Made by a program: the position numbers and the translations under genes. A stretch of DNA of 48,674 bases from Geosiphon pyriformis (lineage: Eukaryota; Glomeromycota; Glomeromycetes; Archaeosporales; Geosiphonaceae): assembly GCA_016748015.1 (NCBI GenBank), contig JAAOMT010000419.1, positions 65,562 to 114,235 on the forward strand. The letters are read 5' to 3'. The notes beneath the pieces are model-generated. The model did not search any database and was not told the origin of the DNA. It was given only the letters and a program-made list of their open reading frames with translations. This document shows positions 12,310 to 24,094 of the stretch, in pieces; positions within the stretch are counted from its first letter, which is position 1; the number at the start of each line of letters is the position of its first letter.

Positions 12310-12742
12310 TAAAAAAACATGCATTAAAGATGAGCACATTAGTCCATTTATTTTCTACAATATTAGTATGGTCTTTAATTTTAATTCAAAATATTGAAAG
12401 TGATCTATTTTTAATAATATTTATTATTTATTGTCATTTTATCTATAAGCATTTTTTAAAATCAGATAGAATTAATTTCAATTCATTAATGCAAGTATTA
12501 ATGGCAGCTTAGCTGTTTAAATTAATAATAATATTGCTTTTAATAAAAACACAAATAAGTGCAAAAAAAATAGCCTTAAGTTTTAAAAAAATTGATAACA
12601 TAATATTATAAATCCTAATTTTAATACCAAAACTAACATCCAAAAAAAAAACAACAGTTTCTTTAGCACCTAAAGTTAAACCAAAATACTTTATGAACAC
12701 ATCTGTATAGACATTAAACAAACTTAAACCAAACTCTAACAA
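12310..12742 (-). pseudogene. RNase H domain relic of LINE copy C
   Basis: The minus frame 12742-12509 contains VYTD, the conserved first catalytic Asp region of RNase H, followed by a stretch matching the family's AELQAI motif (here LKLKAIFFAL, with the catalytic Glu changed to Lys). Past a stop, the rest of the domain can be followed to about 12330, including a KIKDHTNIVENKWTN stretch that resembles the family's final K-x-H-x5-N-x3-D region. The domain is dead. It shows that the element family encodes RNase H, which copy A has lost from this window. Confidence 0.65.
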
Positions 12743-13329
12743 AATGTTTTTAGCATAACCAATTAAATTATTTACTATAGAATCAAGAAAGTGTTTATTG
12801 AACAGTCAAAACAAGATGCTGGCTGTAGCCAATTTGTTGTTCAGAAATCAGGTGGCTAAGCTAAATCATATAAAAACAAAACTTCATAGATCTAAATGCT
12901 TCTAATATCTAAAACATTTTCAATTAAAACAATGTTTTTTTTTGTTTAGTAATTGTTCTACAAAAACAATACTAAAGTATTTTAAAAAATAAACCATTCT
13001 AAAAAATTTTTTACTTCCAAGAATTTCAGATATTAATATTCTACTAAAGAATTAAAAGACACTTGGCAGAGTATTAGAAAAAGATAAGCCATAAAATAAG
13101 AAATTTTTCACAATTCCAGCTAAAAAATTATTTATAAAACTAACATTTAATCTAACAGAATGGCATAATAAATACACTAGCAGCCAGCTGGTAATTTGTA
13201 AATTCAAACACCAATAGATAAAAAGTCAGTTCAAGACATCAAATAAATTTGCAAAACTTAAAACAGTTGATAATTTACCTTTAGTTTGTACTTGGTTAAA
13301 AGTTTTTGTTATAAAGAGATAAGTACAAT

Positions 13330-14630
13330 AATACATTTATAAAAAAATTATGTAAAAGATCTGCTTTGAGTTTTGAGTTTTTTTTAATCATAGTATTCTA
13401 CTTAGTACAAATACTTTTAGGAATATAACTAAATTATATTTTGTAACTAATAATAGATTATAGAACTAAAAAGACCAAATAACAAAATTATTTATTAAAA
13501 ATAGCTTTGCACAAAACTATATTTAAAAAAAATTGAATATTTAATTGAGCTTTAACTAAACTAAGCTTTAATAGCTTATTTGTTAACAAAAATATATCTA
13601 AGTACTAACAAGATTTATTTTTCTTAATTATTATAATTAGTAAGCTATTGACAAGCAAAAAAAATTTTTTAACTCTCTAATTAATAAGAATAGCAATATT
13701 TTTATTATTGTTTATAGAAATGTCATTAATTGTAAAGAATTTACTAGCTTTGTCCAAAATATATTGTGTTACTGCTTAACTGTTATCAACTCAAATTATG
13801 TTATTTACAAAAATTTCAGCAGCAAAATAAGTAGTTATTCCAGCTTGAGCTTTTACTTTACCAAATTTCACCACAAATCTCGAGTCAATTCTATATTTGC
13901 ATAAATAATCAAGCCTCTTAATTTTGCATAAAAAAAGATCATAAAAAATTTTTCAAAGGAATGGAAAGAAAACTTTATCTTGATCAAGTCTATTTAATAC
14001 TTTATAACTATTTAAAAAACCAAAGTTTGTTATTACTCTGTTGGTTCTATTTAAATGAATATTTCTAAAAAACTTAATAAATTTGGCATACATTTTAATT
14101 TGTTTTAAACTAGTTTCTAAGTAAAGCCATCCAACTAAATTATATACCTTGCACATATTCTAAAGAACCAACCAAAGCTCTTGGTTTTTTTCTAAAATGT
14201 TTTTGACAATTAAACTAATGGCAAAAATAGGAAATTGAATTGTAATATTTCAAAACCAAAAAATTGTCATCTTAGAGAATGTTAAATTTACTACAAACTG
14301 ATAAAATACAATTTAATAAAATTTTAGGCAAAATTTTTCTTACTGTTTTGATCAAAGCAATAAGTTGTGTGTTTATAAGTATTCTATTCTATTTATAAGG
14401 TTTAGAGATTATTAAAACCCAAGTATTTTTCTAAAAAGCTGGAATATCATCACAAATCAAACAAGAGTTCAATAAATCTAAAGACATCCTAATACTAAGT
14501 TATCATAATATTTCCAAAGTTTATTTAAAATTTCTGAAAGATTGACAGCTTTGTTATCAGGCAAATTTTTGATCTCTAAAACCAGATTATTTATTGTTAC
14601 TTATAGAAATTAGGAATTATAATAAGTAGA
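13330..14630 (-). pseudogene. Reverse transcriptase relic of LINE copy C
   Basis: The frame 14156-13953 aligns residue by residue with copy A ORF2 around motif A: the copy A phrase KAYDSVGWEHL appears as KVYNLVGWLYL, and the catalytic Asp is changed to Asn. Lower-identity similarity continues through 14160-14630, with the conserved CTCTTGGTTTTTTTCTAAA-like segment near 14180, and through 13330-13950. There are many stops. Confidence 0.7.
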
Positions 14631-14769
14631 TAAAATAGCCAATTAGAAATAGACATAGTAAAAAGAAAAATTTCAGAATTTTTCTTAAGAAATTGTAGGA
14701 TTTCAAAATCTCAGAAATCCAAGATTTTTTTCAAAAAATTGCAGAATTGCAGAATTCCAGAATTTTTTT

Positions 14770-15500
14770 TAAAGTAATTGAAAAATTTCAAAAAATCTCG
14801 TATAATATAAATTATGTATATATAATAAAAGTATTAAAAACAGAAAAAGTATTTAATAAAGTTCAAATTAATTTAAAATAACAATACTTTTTTCTTTAAA
14901 AAATAGTTTTCTGTAACTTGAAGTAAAATTATTTTTATATCAATAAAATTATCTATTATCATCCAATCTATATTATTATTAGTTAATTAAAGAAATATTA
15001 ATTACTTTTATACTATCAATACTTTATATTGATAGAATTTAATACTTAATTATACTAAATCAATAGCTTTTAATCATGGCTATTAATGGAATACTAATTT
15101 CTTTTTTTTTTTCTTATTTTTTTTTTTTTTTATGTTCTTTGGTTTCGTTTTTTTGTTGTTTACTAATTAATTAAAAAAATTAAACACTGAGTATTTAACA
15201 TCAAAAATAGTTTTGTAAATGATCTGAGAAAAAAGATAAAAAACTTAAGAATAGTTTACCAAAAAGACATAACTGTCAAAATAAAATAACTATTATGCTG
15301 AAGAAAAAAATTCACAGAAAAAACTATCAATTGAATTTCTGTTTATTATACAAAGAATTCAACCAAAATCTTCAAACTCCAAAACCTTTAGACTTTAAAA
15401 TCTTTAAAAATTACCAATATTTCCAGCTATTGAGCACTAAGTTATGAATTTGTTATTTGTTCTAATACTTCAAATAATTATTTGTAATATTTAGTGCTCT
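14770..15500 (+). repeat. Repeat Y, copy 2
   Basis: Direct repeat of 9191-9955, with about 700 bases alignable by eye. It lies at the 5' side of the gag-like relic, where an LTR or leader would be. Flanking bases at 14650-14765 carry short repeated CAGAAT motifs. Confidence 0.5.
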
Positions 15501-16639
15501 TTGTAAGATATATTTTAACAAAAAACAAGCACTAATATTAATTATTTAGAAAAGTAGCAGACCAAAAAATTATAAAAGAAAATTATTTAAGATTTGTGAT
15601 CTTCTTATTTTAATACTAAGAAACTTATTTTAGATTGACAAATAACTATTGGCCAGCAGAATTAACTTTTAATTTCTATGTTAACAAAAAAATTAAATTC
15701 TACTTAGAAAACCAAAAAGATTTAAAAACTGTTCTCAAAAATTTCTACAGTAAATTACTTTAAAGCATTATACTTTCACAAAATTATTTGTTTGTTTTAC
15801 TAATTACAGAAATAAGTCGAAAATTGAGAATTACACTCAGCAAAGATTTTTTATTATTTTTGGAGACAAAAAAATTACAAACTTTAGCAGAAACACCAAA
15901 AAAAATATAACTGCCTACTTGAAAAAAACTAAGAGTTATTTTATTTATTCATTTATTATACTATTATACATTAGGAAGTATTATACACATATTATGCAGA
16001 TCTATATTAACATCAATAGTTAAAACATTATTATTCAGAGTACTATTTCAAAAAAATCAAGAAAAAGCCAAATTATTAAAAACTTATGACAATTTTTTTA
16101 AAAAATTTAAATTGTGACCAATAATACTATTAAAATTTTAATTATTATTATCTCAACCAAATTTCGAATCTACCAGTCATTGAAAAAACACTGAATCAGA
16201 AGAAAAAAAAAATAGTAATCAAAGAAATAATAACCAAAATCTGATTTTTAAATAATCCAGAAATTATAATTTTGATTGTTTAAATCCAGCCAAATCTGAA
16301 CAATCCAAATTCAGCTTCTATTTTTTCAGAAAATTTATCTTTAATTATCTCAATTAATTCACCACTAATAATAGCAATTGCTGCTCAACAATAATTACAA
16401 CAACAATTATTACTTATATAAATAGCATATATATTAATTACCAAATTAAAAAAATTTACAAACAAAGAAGACAATGCCCAAGCATAGCTAAATAATATGA
16501 CAAAAGCTATTGCAACCAACAGATAAAATAACTCCAAAACATTTTAAGTTATCTTATATTTTTTTTAGAATATTGTTGACTTGTAATATTAGAATTTTGT
16601 AAATAAATCTCAAAATTTTAATGCATTTAAAACTGTGTT
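15501..16639 (+). other. Degraded 5' part of the gypsy-like relic, unassigned
   Basis: No continuous frame. Short Gln/Asn-rich and Ser-rich stretches can be read in the plus strand near 16140-16500, as expected upstream of a gag core, but no family match can be made. Confidence 0.35.
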
Positions 16640-17240
16640 TTTACAATATTTTAGTAATTATAATAGCATTAATTATCTGTTAACTAATTTTAATACAATC
16701 AAGCAAGATGATAATAAAGCAGTTATTACTTACTTGGAATGTTTTTATAAAAATCTGCATCAAATTCAAGCAATTAATGCTGACTATTTTATAGCAACAC
16801 AGATTTTGAATTAGTTTATTCATAGATTATACAGTAGTTTATTACAACAAGTACATTTATTGTATCCAAATACTCTTTAGAATACAGTCATATACACCAA
16901 AGATTTTAAATCAGCCAAACTTAAAGCCAACTATGTTCAAGTTATAAATCTAATAGTAAATAAATTATTTGAATTAGATATTAAATTGAAGCAATTTGGT
17001 AAAACTATTAATCAAAAAATTGAAAGATATTTATCTAATAATTAAATCATTTATCAGTCTTTATAATATTATAACAATTAAAAAAATTCTAATTGTTTTC
17101 AAAATCAATTATATTTATTATCAACAAATTAACAGTGACAATAAAAAATATATAATTGCTACTACTGTAGTAAACGAGACCAATTAAAAGCAGATTGTTG
17201 TGTTAGATCAAATAATCTACAATTGAGAAACCAATATAAA
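16640..17240 (+). pseudogene. Gag-like region of the gypsy relic
   Basis: In the plus strand a discontinuous frame reads NYLLTNFNTIKQDDNKAVIT then YLECFYKNLHQIQAIN, and further on KSAKLKANYVQVINLIVNK and LKQFGKTINQKIERYL. This pattern of a helical capsid-like region followed by a helix rich in Lys/Glu is that of gag proteins in fungal Ty3/gypsy elements, and I recognise it as similar to glomeromycete retroelement gag. In-frame stops at several positions and loss of any zinc knuckle show that it is dead. Confidence 0.55.
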
Positions 17241-17649
17241 AACTCTGATTGCAGGTTTTAAACTCTAAATTATATTCAAAATCAAGAACAATATTAATAT
17301 TAGTTTTATTATACACCAATGACACAACAATCAATATATTTATATTTAGTCTATTAGACTTCAACACCAATAATTTATTAAATATTTCAGTCCTAAGTGA
17401 TTTATTAATTCTAATTTATGTAAATACTATTACAAAACTTAGCCTTAATATCAACTGGAAATCAAAGACTGAGAATTATATATACATAACAGAATTGGAA
17501 ATTGACAAGTATTATATATCAACTAATTTTCAGTTCTTTAAATTAGGCATTAGGATTGTACTTAAAAAATTTGGAAAATGAATATGCCCAAAACCTGAAT
17601 TCCCAAAACTATTTAAAACTCTTAGTTATAATAAAAAACAACTTATTTA

Positions 17650-18200
17650 ATAATTCATCACCAACTACTTACCAACAACATTCTATCAGCAACTATTACA
17701 AAAAACAAATTACTAGCCACTATTTTCCTATTTAAATTAAAAGACCAATTAGAAATCTTATTATTTAATAAAACTGTTTTTAACACTAAACTAATTACTG
17801 TTATATATATTGATGTCAAAGTCAATGGCCAATCTAATAAGCTAATTTTTGATAATAAATTAGCAAATAATATTATCACATAACAACTCATAGACCAATT
17901 AGATCACTGAGTTAATTAAACTATTAATGTTAGAATCATTACAGCTGATAGAGCAACAAAAATTTTTATTGGTAAAATTATTTCTCTTTTAAAATTAATG
18001 GCATTATTGCATAAATCAAAGTTTTAGTCATAGAAGTCACACAATACCAAGCTTTCATTAATAACAACTGGCTGTTTAAAACCAATGCTGTACTTAATTA
18101 GATCATATAAGAGCTATAGTTCAGTTAAGATAATCAGCATATTTAGGTATTAGCCATTTGCAGCCACTTCAAAACAACCCAATTAAAACCATTAATCAAA
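17650..18200 (+). pseudogene. Retropepsin-like aspartic protease relic
   Basis: The plus strand reads VIYIDVKVNGQSNKLIFDNK from about 17800, continuing with NNIIT, QLIDQLDH and RIITADRATKIFIGKI through stops, then QYQAF and NNWL near 18040-18070. This is the layout of a retroviral-type protease: substrate loop, active-site Asp strand, and a second strand ending in a short Asn-Trp-Leu motif. The active-site D-S/T-G is degraded to D-N-K. A minus-strand open frame over 17658-17891 is only a shadow of this. Confidence 0.6.
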
Positions 18201-18289
18201 TTTGAAAAAAAACAAACAAACTTACCTAGAAAGTCTATCAAGTCTTATAAGTTAATAATAATTATAACAAGTTACTATTAATCTTTTTT

Positions 18290-18745
18290 TAAAACAAAAA
18301 AAAAAAAAAAAAAAGACAAACCACAAACCACAAACTACCACAACCACAAAAAAATCAGTCAGCAGCTGGTATGTACTCTACTTATTAGAACCAAAAAAAA
18401 ACTGCCCTATATTTAATTAGATATATTAACTATAAGAAAAAGTTTTTATTTATAAAATCTTAAATTTTACTAGAAGATAACTATTGAATACATATTTGCT
18501 ACCATTACAAATTATGTTACAAAAAATGCTTTAGATATCTAAAAAGACAAGAAAAGTAAAACAATAAACTATGTTTTGCTTGTAAAAAAATTTTACTTGA
18601 CAAAAGAATGTAGAATAACATTTCTGAGTAAAAAAGAATATATAAAATATTGTGCCAATACACAATTCTTATTAGCAATTATATAAGCAGAAAAATGCTT
18701 TTTAACACTTTATAAAACAAAGTTTTCTTATGATTAACACTGTAT
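18290..18745 (+). pseudogene. Cys/His-rich C-terminal region of the gypsy-like polyprotein relic
   Basis: After a run of about 25 A and a Thr/Lys-rich linker, one plus-strand frame reads HICYHYKLCYKKCFRYLKRQ from about 18495 and then CFACKKILLDK. The spaced Cys pairs suggest a zinc-ribbon-like fold near the end of the polyprotein. Stops interrupt the frame. The assignment to the same polyprotein rests on order and strand. Confidence 0.45.
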
Positions 18746-18779
18746 CTTATCCTATTTTTGTTGAAATTTTTATCTAGCA

Positions 18780-19200
18780 TTATGTAAAAACTTGAATTAA
18801 CAATCTTGCAAATATAAAAGTTTATTTTATGTGCTTAACTAAATTTTATACTAGCTGAAATGCTAGCATATAGGCCTAAAATTGTTACTGAAACTTTATT
18901 GGCAAAAAGGAAATAGATAGAAATAAGATGACCAAAAATTTCAGAAATATTGCACACATGTTTTGTAAGATTATCATTTATTATTATCATTACTTTTGAA
19001 CTTAGATAATTTATATTCAATTTAAAAACAAAAACTTTTAAACCCAAAAATCTGTTTTTGATCTATAGTTTAGTTTGTTTTTTAAGTTTTATTTTTGTAA
19101 TAATAGAAACTAAATTGTCTAAATTCTTATATCACTTAATGATATTATTCTGTTTAGCATATTTTTTATTCTTTTTATATTACAAATTATAAACTTTTAA
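18780..19200 (-). pseudogene. APE endonuclease relic of LINE copy C
   Basis: The minus frame 19047-18835 aligns with the copy A ORF2 endonuclease: the copy A phrase KLSVSILGLYAGASS appears as KVSVTILGLYASISA, and ARHICKVSEMPG appears as TKHVCNISEIFG. Replacements V to I, A to T and G to S again point to G-to-A and C-to-T. Only the first half of the domain remains before the junction with the gypsy-like insertion near 18760. Confidence 0.7.
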
Positions 19201-19229
19201 ACAAAACTGATTATTAATATAAAAAAAGT

Positions 19230-21061
19230 GTTTTAGAATTCAAGCTAGCATACAACTAATCTAATTTATTTAAAACTAAATTAACAAATATTTTAAGAGT
19301 AACTATCTTAAATTCCAGACTTTCAACTTTGGTAGTTAATATTTTAGAACTGCTCAAATTCAAAACTAAAATTCCAGTTATTATTAAAAGAGAAGAAAAA
19401 AATAAAATTTGCAATTTATTTAATACTATATTAGAGTTCATGAAAAGAGATATTAATAAAAAAAGATTTGTAGCCAGATTTAAAATCAAATTTGAATTTA
19501 AAACTGAAAAATTTATTAAAATAAAAGAAATAAAAATAAGCACAAAAAGTACCAAATCTATTCTATTTAGCTTTTATATAATTATTAATATCTAATTTGC
19601 TAACAGTTTTAAAAAGCATTTTAAAAAAGCCAGCCAATTATTAAAAAAAGACATGTTTTAAGAAATAAAGAGAATACTGCCAAGATAAAAACTGCTAAAA
19701 AAAGAAAATTTGAAAAAAAAACCAGAATAAATACTAATAGAACCAACTTTTAAAGAGACTATTTGTGTCCAGAATTTGCTATTAAAAACAACAAAACAGG
19801 TAATAGAAACATTTTTTTTCATATAAATAGATTAGTTAAAAGCAATTCTTATCTGACACAATTTTTTAATAAATTTTTTTTGAAATAAAGACTAATGGAT
19901 CTAAAAAATCATATTTAAAAAATAAGTAACTAAACTGTTCATACTTCTAATAATAAACCAGATCTATTCTAATCCAAAAAAACTTAATACTACTCAAAAT
20001 AAGCTCTGTATAAAAAACTAATTTCAACTCTTCTTTTAATTTAAAGCCAATTACTGCATAGTAAATTCTATTGCCAATTTCAAATAAATAGTTAATGATG
20101 CAAGTTTTTCTACCAGTTTTTTTTAACAGATTACCAAGATCATAAGCAATTGTTTTATGAAAAAGATAAACAAAAACACCTTGAATTAGTCTTTAAACAT
20201 CTAAATATTACAATATTTCACAGTTTTTGTTACATATACTGAATTTTTTTCAATTAAAAATGATTATTTTGATATTGACAAATTAGCTTAACTTGATTTA
20301 AAAAATTTTACTATAGTTTTTTGCCACAGCTTAATTAGTTGTAAACAAATTAACACAATTTAACCAAACTTAGATATTGCAATAATGATTATTATTTTTG
20401 ACATATCCATAGAAATTTTTTTAATTATTACAGTCTAATTTGAGCATACTTTTTGTCTTTTAAGATTGTTGTTTACTTTAATTTTTTTTTCAGCTAATAA
20501 TACAGTCTTATTTATATTTTTTTTAAGACAAATATTAATTTGATAATCTCTTTAAATTTTGAGAAGATAGTAGCTCTCCCAAAACTATTAATTGTTAAAA
20601 AAAGTTTCTTGATTATTTAAGTTTTTGCTGTTATTAATTTTTTTTTCAAAAGCTAAAAAATCAATATTTAATGTAAAAAATTTTCTAATAACCACTTTAA
20701 CTTGGGTTTTTATTATTTTAGAATCAATCTACTTTTTTTTCAAAAGAGATATTGAAAAAAAAAAAAAAATTCTTTGTTTTTATCTATACTATAATCAATT
20801 AAGCCAATAAAAAAATTACAAACTAGACTAGTATTTACTTTTTTAGCTTTAGAAATATTTATTGCTAAACTAAAAAAAAGAACCACTATTATCAATACTT
20901 AAAAAAACATTATTATTTTCATTATTATCAAACTTACTGTCTATATTTAAAAATACACTACTATCAGAACCAGATTTAACTAAAAAGTTATTCTTTTTAT
21001 TATTAAAATGCTTGATATTACTAACAAATACTTTTTTTTTAGAAGAAAAAATCTTCAACAA
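19230..21061 (-). pseudogene. ORF1 relic of LINE copy C
   Basis: This matches copy A 4426-6213 in order. The minus frame 19555-19256 corresponds to the C-terminal hydrophobic and heptad region of ORF1, and a 63-codon frame at 21061-20870 lies where the acidic N terminus is expected. Between them nucleotide similarity is patchy but collinear. The 5' UTR equivalent follows to about 21245, where the motif AAAAAACTTCTTTTTT matches copy A 6289-6305. Confidence 0.6.
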
Positions 21062-21245
21062 GATTGTAAAAAACTTCTTTGAGTGCTATTTTTTTAAACA
21101 TAATACTATTAGATTCACTACAAAAAAATTATTTGCTTGAAAAATGGTTGCAAAAAAATAACAAAAAAAATTAAAAAACTTCTTTTTTAAAAATTTGCTC
21201 TTTAAAAAATTTGGAACATAAGAAAGAAAAAAGTTTATTTTTTTA
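21062..21245 (-). mobile_element. LINE copy C 5' UTR relic
   Basis: This aligns with copy A 6214-6362, including the AAAAATGGTT and AAGAAAGAA motifs. Similarity ends at about 21245 and 6362 respectively, which defines the 5' end of the LINE family in this window. Confidence 0.55.
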
Positions 21246-22329
21246 TTTTTTTTATTTTTGTAATATAAAATAATAAATTGCTTAAAAAATATAATAATAC
21301 TTATTATTATTTATAAAAATTACCAAAATAAAACATAAAATAATATTTTTTTAGATTTTTAAAAAAAGATTAAATAACTATAATTTTAAAACTAATTATA
21401 TATATTAAATTTTATTAATTCTTTTGATTTAATTTCTTTTTATTATTTTTAATAGTTATTTTATTTGTTATTTATTAACTTATTACTTAGATTTATAACA
21501 ATATTTTAATACTTAATAATAATAATATTATTTTTGTAAAATATATTAATAATTAGATTTAAAAATAAAATAATTATTTAGCATTTATAAAATTAAAAAA
21601 AAACAAAAATTTAAATTTAAAAATTTTTAACAAATAATTTTAAAATATATTTTAAGTAATTAGTATATATATAAAATATTTATATTTAATTAATAAATTT
21701 TAAAGCTAATATTAATTAATAAGTTAAAAAAAATACATAATAATAGTATTTTTATACAAAGTTTTAAAATTACATAAATTTTATTTAAAATAATATATGT
21801 TTAATTTAATGTTATTGTATATTATTTAAAATATTAAAATAAATAACTTATGTATTATTAATTTGTACTTTATAATAAATTGTTTTTTAATATATTTCTT
21901 ATTTATTTGTATTTTTATAAATTCCAGATTTAATTGTTTAGTCTTAAATAAATTTTTATTTTATATTTGCAATTTTATTTATAAGTCTTATTTTTTTATA
22001 TTTTATATTTTTGGTTGTAGTATTTTTGTATTTTTTGTTATATTTTTTTTTCTTATATCAACATAATTTTTATTTAGAACTTATTTTTAAATAAAAAACT
22101 GTTAATTTTTTCAAATTTCAAATTATTTTATTAGTATATTTATGGATTAAAATAATAATATTTCTATTATTAACATTAATATTTTTACTTTAATTAAAGA
22201 TTTATACATAATTTTTTTATTTAATACATTTTTTCGATAAAAATAATTTTTTTAATTATAAAACTAGCAAAATATTATTTTATTTTAAGTTTTTTATTGT
22301 TAATATAATTTATTTACTTTTATTTTTTA
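21246..22329. other. Extremely AT-rich stretch, nothing recognised
   Basis: Almost entirely A/T with no CpG until about 22235. A 67-codon plus-strand frame at 21863-22066 is Phe/Ile/Leu-rich, as expected from T-rich sequence, and is not taken as a gene. Confidence 0.5.
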
Positions 22330-22625
22330 TGATTTACATGCATATTTTAATTAGAAAATTTTTGAATTTCATGTTTTAAAATTTGTGTTTAAAAAGTTAA
22401 AATGTATAAAAAATTAGCAAAGATAATTATATTTATTATAACATGCATATTTTTGCTTTTTTTAAACATAAAATGTACTTTGTAATTACTGGTTAAGTGA
22501 AAAAAAATTAGATTAACATATAATTTTTGTGATTTATGCATCTTATATTGGCTTAATATTTTTATTAATCATTTTTTTATACTATTCTATATTAAAATCT
22601 AAAGTCAATATCAATAAATAGTAGA
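22330..22625 (+). repeat. Old, decayed copy of repeat Z
   Basis: This aligns with the 3' part of repeat Z at 33790-34165. The stretch ATTACTGGTTAAGTG near 22488 equals ACTACTGGTCAAGTG of the younger copies, and TATTGGCTTAATATTTTTATT equals TATTGGCTCAATATTTTATT. Most differences are C-to-T or G-to-A. There is an internal deletion between about 22460 and 22480. Confidence 0.65.
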
Positions 22626-22719
22626 AGTCTTTTAATAATATAAAAAAAAGAAAAGATTTTTTAATAAAGTAAAACCGAGTGCTATCATAAAAAACTATGA
22701 ATGTAAAATTAAAGTATCA

Positions 22720-22724
<5 letters not shown>

Positions 22725-22761
<37 letters not shown>
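22725..22761. repeat. (TAA)n microsatellite
   Basis: About twelve uninterrupted TAA units. Confidence 0.95.
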
Positions 22762-22762
<1 letters not shown>

Positions 22763-22763
<1 letters not shown>

Positions 22764-24094
22764 GAAAATTAATAATATATGAAATAATTATATCAATAAA
22801 ATAATGTAATTTTTCTTTTGATAAAAGGTTTCAGGTAAAAATTTAAGCTATGTAATGGTACTGTGACAACAGTGTATATTTAGTTAAGGAATTATATTGT
22901 ATATTAAAAGAGTTAAGAATATGTTTTTACTACAGATAAAACTGATTATAGTGATGCTGGTTGTTGTGATAAATATTTAAAATCTTTTTACAGTAATAAA
23001 TTTCAATAATAATCCTGTTGATTGATATGCAATTGATTAATGTGAAGAAGTATTGTTTAAAAAAACTAAGAACATTATAACAAAAACAATTTTTTCCTTA
23101 AATAAAAAAAGTACAAGTGGAGCTTGTAATTTTGAAAAATGCAAAATAATTATAAAGGGTTTTAAATAATATTTTAATTACTGCTCAGTTGATAAACTAG
23201 CTTTATTTTCAGCCAAGACAATTGTACCCTTTTAACAAGTTACGCCCTCCAATAATTACAAAGACCATTTTAAATTATTTATTTTTCTTCTATTAAGCCA
23301 TGAATCCAAGTTGATCAAATAATTGTAGTACATTTCAGCAATTTTTTTTGAAATCGTTACTGTTTAAAGAGACTTTGAAAAGATGTGCAATGAAATTGTG
23401 ACTCTGATTCTTTGAGTTATTATTTTCAACCTGGTCATCTTGTTTTAACAGTCATATTTTCTGTTTTAAGTAAATCTTTTAATTTAGTCTGACATAAAAT
23501 ATAAAATTGATATTGATATGGACACCCATTTTTAGAAAGCAAATAAAAAACATCATCTTCTAAACGCTGCAGACTTTATCATATGAGTACTCTTTTAATA
23601 TGGAAAAGGAAACTAGTCAAAATAAATCCCATTTCGATATTTGTCATCTGAATATTCATTGGAGTTATATATGTAATATTTATTGACAAAATACGAGATT
23701 GTTAATACCTTTCTATGTTTAGAAAAGCGTAGATCATGTAAAGGCAAAAAAAAAATTCAAGCCGAACCAAATTGCTACATTTAGTCCGGTATCGTTCTTT
23801 TTCATCCTATCATAGCATTTTCCAACCTTGACAATTAGGCAATGATATGCGCGTCACAAAGAATCATCTTTCAAAGCCATCAAAAAGATGTTACTCCACT
23901 GAAACTAAGCACAAAGACCTCAAATAGGCCATGACAGTAACACTAAGTATTACTTCAATTGGAGAACCGTTCAAATAAACAACGAATTTTTAATTTTCAC
24001 TTTTTCCAATTCATTTTGCTTTATGCAATTCTCTTTTAGAAATTTTTATCTTGCGAATCCAAATTTATAAAATTCTCGCTTAAATAAACCTTTG
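22763..24094. other. Intergenic region upstream of the BTB gene
   Basis: AT-rich to about 23160, after which GC and CpG rise to gene-island levels. No gene was recognised. The last few hundred bases are the likely promoter of the BTB-BACK-TLDc gene; no specific element can be named. Confidence 0.5.

Larger units (their letters stand above)
11260..14635 (-). mobile_element. LINE copy C, 3' half: C-terminal region, RNase H and reverse transcriptase relics
   Basis: Old minus-strand LINE related to copy A. From 14635 down: RT core (about 14630-13330), connection region, RNase H (about 12740-12310), then a C-terminal region to about 11300 in which a degraded C-x2-C...H...C-like stretch can be followed near 11960-12120. 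The RT relic is interrupted at 14.64 kb by a gypsy-like element, and the LINE resumes near 18.76 kb with the endonuclease. The segment equivalent to copy A 2930-4000 is missing. Stops and frameshifts occur throughout. Confidence 0.7.
14640..18745 (+). mobile_element. Ty3/gypsy-like retrotransposon relic nested in LINE copy C
   Basis: Plus-strand element lying between the RT relic and the endonuclease relic of LINE C. It contains, in order: repeat Y (14770-15500), an unassigned degraded stretch (15500-16600), a gag-like region (16640-17240), an aspartic protease-like region (17650-18200), an A-run and Thr-rich linker (18290-18360) and a Cys/His-rich region (18380-18740). No reverse transcriptase or integrase is seen, so it is truncated at the 3' side or derived from a two-ORF element. 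Because it splits the LINE, it inserted later than LINE C. Confidence 0.6.

Noticed and set aside
12330-12512. 60-codon plus-strand frame
   Set aside because: It is antisense to the RNase H relic of LINE copy C.
17658-17891. Minus-strand 77-codon frame
   Set aside because: It overlaps the plus-strand protease relic, whose residues are recognisable. The minus frame is a shadow.
21863-22066. 67-codon plus-strand frame rich in Phe, Ile and Leu
   Set aside because: Such frames are expected in T-rich DNA; there is no start context, domain or conserved counterpart.
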